Shown: positions 16,902 to 25,178 of the stretch, piece by piece | How the letters are laid out: each line of letters starts with the position of its first letter | Numbering within the stretch: position 1 is the stretch's first letter | Source of the DNA: Gammaproteobacteria bacterium | GTDB taxonomy: Bacteria; Pseudomonadota; Gammaproteobacteria; Pseudomonadales; Azotimanducaceae | NCBI GenBank assembly: GCA_026707735.1 | Contig: JAPOWH010000006.1 | Location: 62,001 to 126,000 of the forward strand | DNA length: 64,000 bases | Reading direction: 5' to 3' | Made by a program: the position numbers and the translations under genes | Notes under the pieces: generated by a model | The model's database searches: none | What the model was told of the DNA's origin: nothing | Seen by the model: only the letters and a program-made list of their open reading frames with translations

Positions 16902-18167
16902 TTAGGCGGCGCTGTAGCAAATTGGCAGGTTCTTCAAGCCACCAACAAAGGACGACTCTGTATAACGGGGCTCGCCATTTAGCTCGATGTGAGACACCCT
17001 ATTCAAGAGCTCTCGAAAGAATGCATCCATTTCCATGCGAGCCAAGTGCTGACCCAGGCAAACATGCACCCCGTATCCAAACGCTAGGTGCTTCATGTCG
17101 TGGCGGTCAATGCGAAATTCATACGGATCGTCAAAAACGGACTCATCTCTATTCGCGGACGGATACCACAGAACACACGAGTCGCCGGCTGGGATCTTGG
17201 TTTCACCGACCATTGAGTCTTCTGTGGCTGTACGCATGAACTGGCGCACCGGCGTAACCCAACGGATCATTTCGTTAATCGCTGACTCCATATAGCGATC
17301 TGGTTCCGCTCGAAGCCTTGCCATTTCTCGCGGGTTGTCGATTAATGCCAGGAGGCCGCCTGCAATCGACGAACTCGTCGTGTCGTGCCCTGCGGTTGCG
17401 ATGATTATGTAGTAGCCATTAGTTTCTAGTTCTGGAACGGGGTTGCCGTCGATCGTGGCATTGGCGATGACGCTTGCAACGTCGTCCGTGGGTTTCTCGC
17501 GACGTGCCTTGGTCAGGTCCCGAAAGTAGGAATCAAAGTCGGCAACAACTTCCATCAATGCAGTGTTTTCAAAGGACCTGCGAGTATCGGGGTCCGAACT
17601 TCCGAACAACTCCTGCGTCAACTTCATCATCAAAGGCTCATCCTCTTCGGGTATCCCCAAGATCGACATGATCACTCGAATGGGGTACCAAATCGCAATG
17701 TCCTTTACGAAGTCGCATTCGCTTCCGTGTTCCAACAGACGATCAACATATTTCTCGGCCAGTTGCTTGATTCGGTGTTCGATGCGTTTGAGATTGCCAC
17801 GCATGAACCATTGCTGAGCGATCGTTCGATATCGCAGATGGTCGGGTGCATCCATGGTCACCAGAGATCTCACTAAATGCCTTCGACCCACCATTTGCTC
17901 GACAAGTGCCGCAAGCAATTTGGGACCCAGTATGGGACGTGGGTCATTGATGAAAACTTCCTTGTTTGCTTCTACGGCCTGAATGTCATCAAAGCGAGTC
18001 AGCGACCAGAATGGATCGAATCCCTCAGGGGTCATGTGTCGAATGGGGTCGTTGGCTCTGAGCCAAGCAAATTGCGCGTGCACCCACTTTTCGTCTCCCC
18101 AGTTTTGAGGGTTGACAATTGCTTGGTCGAGTTCCGGCGAAGTCGTATAGATGCTAGGTTCTTGCAA
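16902..18167 (-). CDS. Cytochrome P450 (bacterial class I, soluble)
   Basis: The 421-residue protein is a soluble bacterial P450. It contains the I-helix oxygen-activation motif GHDTTSSSIAGGL (near 255-267), the K-helix ExxR (ESAINEMIRW), and the heme loop FGYGVHVCLGQHLARME with the thiolate ligand C370. There is no membrane anchor. Overall sequence style (FDPFWSLTRFDDIQAVEAN at the N-terminus, ALVEQMVGRRHLVRSLVTMDAPDHLRYR) fits the group related to CYP125/CYP142 and terpene or sterol hydroxylases, but substrate assignment would be guesswork. No ferredoxin or ferredoxin reductase gene is adjacent. It is divergent from a sulfatase gene across 111 bases that must hold both promoters. Confidence 0.92.
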   Translation of the reverse strand: MQEPSIYTTSPELDQAIVNPQNWGDEKWVHAQFAWLRANDPIRHMTPEGFDPFWSLTRFDDIQAVEANKEVFINDPRPILGPKLLAALVEQMVGRRHLVRSLVTMDAPDHLRYRTIAQQWFMRGNLKRIEHRIKQLAEKYVDRLLEHGSECDFVKDIAIWYPIRVIMSILGIPEEDEPLMMKLTQELFGSSDPDTRRSFENTALMEVVADFDSYFRDLTKARREKPTDDVASVIANATIDGNPVPELETNGYYIIIATAGHDTTSSSIAGGLLALIDNPREMARLRAEPDRYMESAINEMIRWVTPVRQFMRTATEDSMVGETKIPAGDSCVLWYPSANRDESVFDDPYEFRIDRHDMKHLAFGYGVHVCLGQHLARMEMDAFFRELLNRVSHIELNGEPRYTESSFVGGLKNLPICYSAA

Positions 18168-18278
18168 TCAAACTCTCCCAATAAATCGAGAAACTCAGGC
18201 AGTCGATGTATAAGAGTCTAAGTTAAATCTAAACTAACCAAATCGGCAATAGCATTTGACTAGCCAGGGGTAGTCGCC

Positions 18279-19667
18279 ATGCGTCAACCAAACATACTCT
18301 TCTTGATGACCGACCAGCAACGTTGGGACGCTATGGGATGCAGCGGCGATTGGGTCAATTCGCCTAGCTTGGATCGCATTGCCAAAGAGGGCGTTCGATT
18401 TTCGAATTGCATTACTACCACTCCCATTTGCATTCCAGCGAGGGTTACGTTGCAGACTGGGCTCTATCCCCACAACACGCATGTATGGAACAACATCAAC
18501 TTCACGTTGCCTACTACTGCGCAAAGCTGGATGAGGGAAATTCGTGAATTGGGCTATAGAACAAGCCTCTTCGGGAAAACACACTTGCATCCGCATCGAG
18601 GCGACCTGCGGAAACGTGAGCATTTGCTGCATGGCTATGGATTGGACGACGTCAATGAAATCGGCGGTCCACGCGCAAGTGCAGTTGTAATGAGCCACAT
18701 GACGCAGCTCTGGGAACAGAAGGGGCTATTGGAACGGTATCGGGAGGATTTTCGCGACAGATTTGCTACTAAGGCTCATGTGGTTCGCCCGTCCACAAAC
18801 CCTCTCGAATACTACGCGGACGTATATGTAGGACAAATGGCAAAGGAGTATCTTCAATCCTACAAGCATGAAAATCCGTGGTTCTGCTGGGTGAGTTTCG
18901 GAGGTCCGCATGAACCGTGGGATGCCCCCGAACCCTATGCGAGCATGTATGACGTCGATAGCATGCCGACGCCCACCAAGCGATTCGAAAATGTTCCCGG
19001 ACGTCCTGAGGGTTGGCTTGACTACTTCATGGAGAACCGTTCGCCACGATTTGACGAAGGCGACCAAGCAGCAATGCGCGCAAACTATGCCGGAAACGTA
19101 ACGTTAATCGACGACCAGATTGGAGAAATACTCTCCGTGATTGACGATCGGGGGGAGATGGACAACACTGTGATCGCCTTTACATCCGACCATGGGGAAA
19201 TGAACGGTGATGCCGATCTCATATACAAGATGAACTTCCTCGACGGAGCGTTGAGAGTTCCACTACTTGTGCGTACACCAGACACCGCCAAAAATTTAGT
19301 CGATGAAGCCGTAAACGAGAGCATGGCAGAAAACTGCGATTTGGGTCCGACTCTTGTTGAGTTGGCTGGCGGCAAAATCGAATATCGTCAATTCGCCAAG
19401 TCGTTGATTGAAGCAATGCAAGAATCCGATGTTGTCCACCGGACCAATGCTCTCTCCGAGTTTCGCGGCGAGTTCATGCTTGCTACGAAGGAGTGGAAGG
19501 CGGCCATTAATAGGGAAGGGGAGACCTATCTCCTTTTTGACCGGACAAATGATCCGTTTGAGAGCAGGAATCTTGCGGGGGATCCGGACTATCGGGATGC
19601 GAGCGACAGTATGCGATGCCAGATTCTTGAGAGAGTTTCAGCCAGCCAGCTCAAGTCGCCGTGGTGA
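18279..19667 (+). CDS. Type I sulfatase (arylsulfatase / choline-sulfatase-like)
   Basis: The 462-residue protein is an alkaline-phosphatase-superfamily sulfatase that hydrolyses sulfate esters. The N-terminus NILFLMTDQQRWDAMGCSG holds the calcium-binding aspartate pair region, and C51-I-P-A-R55 is the CxPxR motif in which the cysteine becomes formylglycine. Downstream are GYRTSLFGKTHLHPH (catalytic Lys/His) and VIAFTSDHGEMNGD (metal-binding Asp-His). No signal peptide is visible, so it acts in the cytoplasm. Modification needs a formylglycine-generating enzyme, which is not in the window. It is transcribed divergently from the P450 gene; a dioxygenase gene follows after 123 bases. Confidence 0.93.
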   Translation: MRQPNILFLMTDQQRWDAMGCSGDWVNSPSLDRIAKEGVRFSNCITTTPICIPARVTLQTGLYPHNTHVWNNINFTLPTTAQSWMREIRELGYRTSLFGKTHLHPHRGDLRKREHLLHGYGLDDVNEIGGPRASAVVMSHMTQLWEQKGLLERYREDFRDRFATKAHVVRPSTNPLEYYADVYVGQMAKEYLQSYKHENPWFCWVSFGGPHEPWDAPEPYASMYDVDSMPTPTKRFENVPGRPEGWLDYFMENRSPRFDEGDQAAMRANYAGNVTLIDDQIGEILSVIDDRGEMDNTVIAFTSDHGEMNGDADLIYKMNFLDGALRVPLLVRTPDTAKNLVDEAVNESMAENCDLGPTLVELAGGKIEYRQFAKSLIEAMQESDVVHRTNALSEFRGEFMLATKEWKAAINREGETYLLFDRTNDPFESRNLAGDPDYRDASDSMRCQILERVSASQLKSPW

Positions 19668-19790
19668 TCTATTGCATTTCGAAATCGCGGATCGTAGTAG
19701 CGCGAAGGGCCACTCATTGCTTGGCAGCACAAGTCCAGATCTAAAATGGCGTTGTCAGGGAGACTTGACCGCGGATACCATTAAAACGTA

Positions 19791-20699
19791 ATGAACATTT
19801 CAATTGAGCCTTCCGACGCCACCCTCGGTGCGACAGTAACGAATGTCAAGCTAGGGCAGATTGATTCTCGAGTGTGGAATGCAATTGAAGAAGCATTCAA
19901 CGAGTTTGGAGTGCTTACGTTTCCTGGTCAGCACCTGACGGAGGATGAGCAGATCGGATTTGCTAGGCGGTTTGGCGAACTGGAGCACGTGTCTGTGCCG
20001 ATCAGCAACCAACGCAAAGACGGTTCCGTAGTCGACGACGAAGCACATCGCTTTTGGATACTCCGTGGCAACGAGCGTTGGCATCACGACAGTTCGTTTA
20101 TGCCGCTAGCAGCTAAAGCCTCCAGTCTTACGGCAATGGTTGTGCCTTCGTGGGGTGGACGAACTGAATGGGCCGATGCCCGTGCGGGTTACGATGCAAT
20201 GGACGAAGATCTTCAGGAAACAATTGGCACGTTGTGTGCAAGGCACTCGAACTATTGGTCTCATGAGGAATTGGGTCAACCCACCGAGACAGGCGAAAGT
20301 TACGGCTTTCACACGCATGGGGCTCCATTGCGTCCACTAGTCAAGATACATCCTGCAACGGGGCGTAAAGCCGTCTACTCCGGTCGACACGCCTACGGGA
20401 TCGAAGGATTCTCGCCAGAGCATTCGGCGAATTTCCTGAAGCAGTTGATTGAGTTTATTGCTCAGCCGCCTAGAGTTTGGGGTATCGACTGGACCCCTGG
20501 TGACTTCGCAATATTCGACAATCGCAGAGTAATGCACAGAGTGCAACCCTACGACTACTCGGAGCCGCGAGTCATGCGGCACACACGCGTAGCTGGGGAC
20601 CCATTGACCGAACTTGCTCCGACGGTACGCGATGAGCGGGCCCAAGAATATGGGCCCGCCCAGCAAGCAATAGATGTGCGCATCGCACAGTCCACCTGA
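19791..20699 (+). CDS. TauD/TfdA-family Fe(II)/2-oxoglutarate dioxygenase
   Basis: The 302-residue protein has the facial-triad residues H98-x-D100 (RWHHDSSF) and a distal histidine H249 (DNRRVMHRVQP), with R260/R263 in SEPRVMRHTRV suited to bind 2-oxoglutarate. These features place it in the TauD/TfdA family, whose members oxidise taurine, alkylsulfates, 2,4-D and similar compounds. Which substrate applies is not readable. Its placement between a sulfatase and an acyl-CoA dehydrogenase suggests degradation of an organosulfur compound or a sulfated or chlorinated aromatic, but that is inference. It starts at ATG 19791 and has typical family length. Confidence 0.92.
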   Translation: MNISIEPSDATLGATVTNVKLGQIDSRVWNAIEEAFNEFGVLTFPGQHLTEDEQIGFARRFGELEHVSVPISNQRKDGSVVDDEAHRFWILRGNERWHHDSSFMPLAAKASSLTAMVVPSWGGRTEWADARAGYDAMDEDLQETIGTLCARHSNYWSHEELGQPTETGESYGFHTHGAPLRPLVKIHPATGRKAVYSGRHAYGIEGFSPEHSANFLKQLIEFIAQPPRVWGIDWTPGDFAIFDNRRVMHRVQPYDYSEPRVMRHTRVAGDPLTELAPTVRDERAQEYGPAQQAIDVRIAQST

Positions 20700-20779
20700 G
20701 CCGATGTTGGGTGCAATTGATTGTTATTCAAAGGAATTTGCGACCCAAGTAAAATTCAAAAAGTCGTTTACATTCTTGA

Positions 20780-21958
20780 ATGCGCATGACTCTTGATGCT
20801 TTTCGAGCAGAAACCCGTTCCTGGTTAGGGGAAAACTGTCCACAGACCATGCGGTCTGCCGGTAGCTATACCTCGGGCGGCAGAAAGGCTAAATACGGGA
20901 ATCCAGAAACAAAGGCATGGCTCGACCGAATGGCCGAGCGCGGGTGGACTGCCCCCACCTGGCCCACACAGTACTCCGGTGGCGGACTAACTAAGGATGA
21001 AGAACGTGTGCTGGCAGAAGAAATGTCACGAATCAATGCCAGTGCGCCTTTGTCGGGGCATGGTCTAACGATGATTGGACCGGCAATTCTTGAATTTGGC
21101 ACCCATGATCAGTGCTTGGAGCATCTACCAAGGATTGTGCGAGGTGAAATTCGCTGGTGCCAAGGCTATAGCGAGCCTGGCGCTGGGTCCGACTTGGCGG
21201 GGTTGCAGTGTCGGGCAGACGAGGACGGAGACGACTACATAATCAATGGGTCCAAGATTTGGACTTCGGGCGCGGACCAGGCCGACTGGATCTTCTGCCT
21301 TGTGCGAACGGACTTCAACGCTTCAAAGCACGAGGGAATCTCATTCGTTGTGTTTGATATGGAAACTCCAGGAGTAACCGTAACGCCGATCGAATTGATT
21401 AGCGGATCGTCGGAGTTTTGTCAGACCTTCTTTGACAACGTCAGGGTGCCAAAACGAAACCTTATCGGCGAGCCGGGCCAGGGCTGGACAGTCGGCAAGC
21501 GTCTTCTGCAATATGAGAGGAGTTCGATTGGAGGCAGGGGAAACACACTGCAACGTGTAAAGACGCTAGACGAAACGGCTAAGGAATACGTGGGTGAAGA
21601 AAATGGCAAGATCGCCCATGAGGATTTGCGCCAGCGCGTTATACGTCTACGCCAGGACGACCAAGCCTATCAACTGACTATTCGGCGTTCTTACGAGGAA
21701 GCACAAAGCACGCAAGCGCCGAGTTTCCTTTCCTCATTCTTTAAGTACTTCGGTACCGAACAGAACATGAAGCGGCAGGACCTATTGGTAGACCTATTGG
21801 GTACAAAAGGACTAGGGTGGACCGGAGAGGGCTTCAGTGGTGCGGAGCTAGGAGGAACGCGTGGGTGGTTGCGCTCCAAAGCCAATTCCATAGAAGGTGG
21901 GACTTCCGAAGTTCAATTGAACATCATCGCCAAACGGGTTCTTGGACTTCCCGATTGA
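20780..21958 (+). CDS. Acyl-CoA dehydrogenase family protein
   Basis: The 392-residue flavoprotein has the three-domain acyl-CoA dehydrogenase layout: an N-terminal helical part with the GWTAPTWP pattern, the central beta-domain with CQGYSEPGAGSDLAGLQCRA and FVVFDMETPGVTVTPI, and the C-terminal helical domain with GWTGEGFSGAELGGTRGWLRSKANSIEGGTSEVQLNIIAKRVLGLP. The E/G pattern near the end (SIEGGTSEVQ) is typical of this family; the catalytic base is probably within this part but should not be fixed by eye. Members of this subgroup act on branched, aromatic or steroid-side-chain acyl-CoAs as often as on fatty acids. ATG 20780 or ATG 20786 may be the start. It ends three bases from the convergent avidin-like gene. 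Confidence 0.9.
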   Translation: MRMTLDAFRAETRSWLGENCPQTMRSAGSYTSGGRKAKYGNPETKAWLDRMAERGWTAPTWPTQYSGGGLTKDEERVLAEEMSRINASAPLSGHGLTMIGPAILEFGTHDQCLEHLPRIVRGEIRWCQGYSEPGAGSDLAGLQCRADEDGDDYIINGSKIWTSGADQADWIFCLVRTDFNASKHEGISFVVFDMETPGVTVTPIELISGSSEFCQTFFDNVRVPKRNLIGEPGQGWTVGKRLLQYERSSIGGRGNTLQRVKTLDETAKEYVGEENGKIAHEDLRQRVIRLRQDDQAYQLTIRRSYEEAQSTQAPSFLSSFFKYFGTEQNMKRQDLLVDLLGTKGLGWTGEGFSGAELGGTRGWLRSKANSIEGGTSEVQLNIIAKRVLGLPD

Positions 21959-21961
21959 TTC

Positions 21962-22330
21962 CTATTCGCTTCGTTCCAATGTAAACACATCGGTATTTGT
22001 CAGGAACGTGTTCCAGACCTGAGTGGATTTGCGCTGCTCGGCATCTTCAAATTCTCGCGCAAGTATCCATAGCGTGTGAATTTGGGGTCTCTCACCTGGA
22101 ACAACACGACCAGAGAATGTCGTCATGGCGTGCAGATTGTGATCAGCGTCTTCGAAGCTGACAGCAAAAGACACTAGATTGCCATTGCGAATTCCATACA
22201 CGGGGTACCAGTGACCGCGTGCAGTTCGCCCCTTTGTTGAAGTGAAGCGTCCTGCGATCATTACGCCGCGGTCTTCATTGATTTCCAATCGCGATCCACG
22301 TTGGTTTATCCAAGTACCGACGAGGTCCAT
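21962..22330 (-). CDS. Avidin-family protein (putative biotin-binding)
   Basis: The 122-residue protein aligns over its full length with streptavidin and bacterial avidins: GTWINQRGSRLEI, GRFTS, HAMTTFSGR, IHTLWILAR and VWNTFLTNTDVFTL. Relative to streptavidin biotin contacts, N9, S13, S31, T70, W88, L90, W106 and D114 are retained (N23, S27, S45, T90, W108, L110, W120, D128). Y43, W79 and W92 become phenylalanine (F29, F59, F72), L25 becomes R11 and S88 becomes A68. It should thus form the eight-strand barrel, but biotin affinity could be altered or another ligand bound. Unlike secreted avidins it has no signal peptide, so it is probably cytoplasmic. Role unknown; it converges with an acyl-CoA dehydrogenase gene and diverges from an amidohydrolase gene. 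Confidence 0.85.
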   Translation of the reverse strand: MDLVGTWINQRGSRLEINEDRGVMIAGRFTSTKGRTARGHWYPVYGIRNGNLVSFAVSFEDADHNLHAMTTFSGRVVPGERPQIHTLWILAREFEDAEQRKSTQVWNTFLTNTDVFTLERSE

Positions 22331-22452
22331 AGTGCTCTTGTGCTCCTTATTGAAATATCCGCCGACGCTCGAGTCCGACGGTGACCAAAAATTGATGAAA
22401 TGCCACCAGAATTGAGTTTAAATTACCAGTATCTTTTCCTCGAGCGTCTGCA

Positions 22453-23535
22453 ATGAATTCTAGATTTTCGTTCTGCCAAATTGGACGAATTTTGAGTGTG
22501 ATTTTCGCCCTCACCGGTGTGTGCGTTATCGGGGAAGAAGAGGACTCGCAAAAAATTCTCTATCACGATGCGCACTTTCACACCACCAACTACATTCAGG
22601 AAGGGGTCACCATGGACGAAGCCCTTGCGCTGTTCGGTGATCGAATTGGACGCTTTGTCGCCATGGGAATCCCGCTACAACAAAAGTGGGACTACTTCGT
22701 CTCAGGTGAGCGAGCCCCAGACTACTACCTGAGGTCTGCCGCTTCCCTTTACTACTACTCATTTGTAGATGCCGTGCTTGCCAGCCAATACATGAAGCTG
22801 AGCGACGAGCAAAAGAAGCGTGTCGACCCCATGATTTCAGGATTCAACCCAACGGACATGTATGCCGGAGACCATATCAAGCGAGTTCTTCTCTCGTTTC
22901 CCGGTGTGTTTAGCGCCGTTGGCGAGTTTAGTGTGCACAAGGAGTTTGTCTCGTCGAAAGTGACTGGACACGCGGCGAGCCTGCACAATCCAGCGTTGGA
23001 CCGCATTTTCGAGACGCTGGCCGAAATTGGGATTGTTGGAGTCATCCATTGCGATATCGACAATGTACGACCAGGTGAAAAACCGGACCACTACTCGGAC
23101 TTGGTCGATCTGTTCAAGAGACATCCCAACACGAAAATCATTTGGGCTCACACCGGCCTTGGGAGATTTGTGAAACCAGGTGTAGATCACGTCCAGTTGG
23201 TTGACGCCATGATGAGCGATCCAGAGCTAGACCACGTTTTCGCTGATATCTCCTGGGATTTGGTAAACGAATATATGGTTGCGGATGAAGCCACGTCGAA
23301 GTCCTGGGCAGAATTGTTGAACAAGCATCCTACGAGGTTCTTGTTTGGGTCGGATTCGGTGGCGCCCAGCAGTTGGGAAGGCTACAACCAGTCGTACGAA
23401 ATCTTAGAGAGCCTATGGGCGCAATTGACAGACGAAGCAATGCACTTGGTCACCATAGGGAACTACGAGCGAATATTCGATGAATCGATAGCACGTACCC
23501 GAGCCTGGGAACATCAAGCACTTCAAGGCGAGTGA
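22453..23535 (+). CDS. Exported amidohydrolase-superfamily protein
   Basis: The 360-residue protein has an N-terminal signal peptide (h-region IGRILSVIFALTGVCVIG, residues about 11-28) and then an amidohydrolase_2-type TIM barrel. Putative metal ligands are DAHFH (near 39-43), H206 region in VIHCDIDN, HTG in IIWAHTGLGRF and the aspartate in FLFGSDSVAP. Such proteins hydrolyse or decarboxylate small cyclic or aromatic substrates; the specific reaction is not evident. Location should be periplasmic. The gene is divergent from the avidin-like gene over 122 bases. It ends about 100 bases before the convergent end of the duplicated-domain protein. Confidence 0.85.
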   Translation: MNSRFSFCQIGRILSVIFALTGVCVIGEEEDSQKILYHDAHFHTTNYIQEGVTMDEALALFGDRIGRFVAMGIPLQQKWDYFVSGERAPDYYLRSAASLYYYSFVDAVLASQYMKLSDEQKKRVDPMISGFNPTDMYAGDHIKRVLLSFPGVFSAVGEFSVHKEFVSSKVTGHAASLHNPALDRIFETLAEIGIVGVIHCDIDNVRPGEKPDHYSDLVDLFKRHPNTKIIWAHTGLGRFVKPGVDHVQLVDAMMSDPELDHVFADISWDLVNEYMVADEATSKSWAELLNKHPTRFLFGSDSVAPSSWEGYNQSYEILESLWAQLTDEAMHLVTIGNYERIFDESIARTRAWEHQALQGE

Positions 23536-23632
23536 GTCGCCAATGCTCGCAAAGCTGGGAGCGCCGCACGCTTCCCATAGAAGGTGAGTCATGTGTTCCA
23601 GTGCAGATCTGACCGAAGGTGTGTTAGCGCGT

Positions 23633-24988
23633 TCAGATTAAATAGGGTCGTAGCCAATGTGACATCCAGCTTGTAGTGTCCGGATAGTCAGGCAAATTGC
23701 TTGGAAGTGTCCGGTCCAATTCTTCCAGGGCGGCCCGAAGTTCTGAAATCGCTGACTTGCCAAACCGATTCTTCCACGTTTCTTCAACGGAATGGACCAA
23801 GTTGGGGTATGCATCTCGTGCACGCCTTGCTTTCGGCGTCAAGTAAACCAATCTCGAGTCGTTCGCCGGTTTACCCGGCTCGAGCACGACGTTCAAGTGC
23901 CGTTCATGTAGCGAACGCCCACCTCCTGTGATCTTTCCCTGTTCCCGCACCGCGCCCAGCGGAACACCGTTGTCGTCGACGTAACGAAAGACTTTGAGAA
24001 CGTGGCCCAAGTTTCCCAGCCGGTTCGTTTCGTAGTCCAAAGCATAGCCAGTGAGTGCTTGAGACAGTAGAACCGAAATTGGGTATTTTTCGACGCTTTT
24101 CTTTGAGTCCCTGAAAACTACGGGCCACTCCAAACCGTGTGCCGGAACTCGATCGTCTCGGATCTTCTGCTTGACGTAGGCTCCACCCGTTAGGCTATCG
24201 TCGGCTGGCCCATACCCAGTTATATAGAAGGGATACTCGAGATCAAACTTGGCTACCACGTGCTGCAGTGCACTCCGCAATCGCTTGTATGTGGCGGGAG
24301 CCTGTGAAGCCCAATCTCTTTCTACATTCCGTATACAACGCTCTCCGTTGAGTGTCGTTTTCTTACCACTCTCGGTCAGGGTTGCGAAACTCTTGGGACG
24401 CGGCGAGCCCCGCTTCTGCAACTCGATCCAACCTTGGGCAATGCATTGCTTTAGAACCACCTTGCGCGTGCGCGTGGCAATGACGGCTTTGCGCTCAATT
24501 TCACTTTGTTCTACGCCGCGGGAATCAATCGCCCTAAGCATGTTTGACCAAACGGGAAGACTGGGCAGCGGCGAAACATCACAATTTTTGTAGTCCTCTT
24601 CAAACGCTAACAGCGCATGTGAAAGAAGAACCGGCAGTGCAATGTTTTCTGTCGCGGTTGCTGGAGGCGGGGATTCCATACCGAGCGCTGTTGCATACTC
24701 CAGCATCTTGATTAAGCGACTTGCCTGTTTTGCATTGCACTTAAGGTGCAAACTGGCATTGGAGTTGCCATCACTCTGCTCTGGTGCGTCAACATCTAAG
24801 CGGTCTGCAACAAACATAGCCAAGAATCGATCAGACGTGCCTTTGTAATCCATTAGAAATCGCAAGTCGATCTCTACAAGCTCGCTGCTGATACTCACTG
24901 AACTATTGGCGATTGCCGTCTCTCCGTAGACGATTCCAGGCAACGCGTTCAATACTCGTTCGAAATCAGATTTCAATTCTTCCGTCAT
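23633..24988 (-). CDS. Hypothetical protein with two tandem MarR-like winged-helix repeats
   Basis: The 451-residue protein contains an internal duplication. Residues about 118-264 (LPVLLSHALLAFEEDY ... ITGYGPADD) and 303-440 (PISVLLSQALTGYALDYE ... LPDYPDTTS) align along their length. Each repeat starts with xxVLLSxAL, continues through a helix-turn-helix-like part ending LTESGKK or LTPKARR, and closes with a VExxW...LRxAL helix. This last pattern (LTPKARRARDAYPNLVHSVEETWKNRFG) is like certain MarR-family regulators. The first 110 residues form a separate domain with no relative I recognise. It may be a single-chain pseudo-dimeric transcription factor, but its target is unknown. It stands alone, with nothing notable in 24989-25178. 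Confidence 0.65.
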   Translation of the reverse strand: MTEELKSDFERVLNALPGIVYGETAIANSSVSISSELVEIDLRFLMDYKGTSDRFLAMFVADRLDVDAPEQSDGNSNASLHLKCNAKQASRLIKMLEYATALGMESPPPATATENIALPVLLSHALLAFEEDYKNCDVSPLPSLPVWSNMLRAIDSRGVEQSEIERKAVIATRTRKVVLKQCIAQGWIELQKRGSPRPKSFATLTESGKKTTLNGERCIRNVERDWASQAPATYKRLRSALQHVVAKFDLEYPFYITGYGPADDSLTGGAYVKQKIRDDRVPAHGLEWPVVFRDSKKSVEKYPISVLLSQALTGYALDYETNRLGNLGHVLKVFRYVDDNGVPLGAVREQGKITGGGRSLHERHLNVVLEPGKPANDSRLVYLTPKARRARDAYPNLVHSVEETWKNRFGKSAISELRAALEELDRTLPSNLPDYPDTTSWMSHWLRPYLI

Positions 24989-25178
24989 GAATTTCTCGAT
25001 TGCTACGACTAGCTACCTCTGTTCGTGAATTGGGCTCTGTGCCAGTTGCGTTGCATGTTTAGTCTGCAAAGCACGACTGCGCAGGAGACTGTGTAGGCTG
25101 AATTGGACTCATGAGAAGAGATTTGCGCTGCGCAAACAGCGCAGGGAGTATTCTCAGTGTTTGTACGCCGCTGCGACT

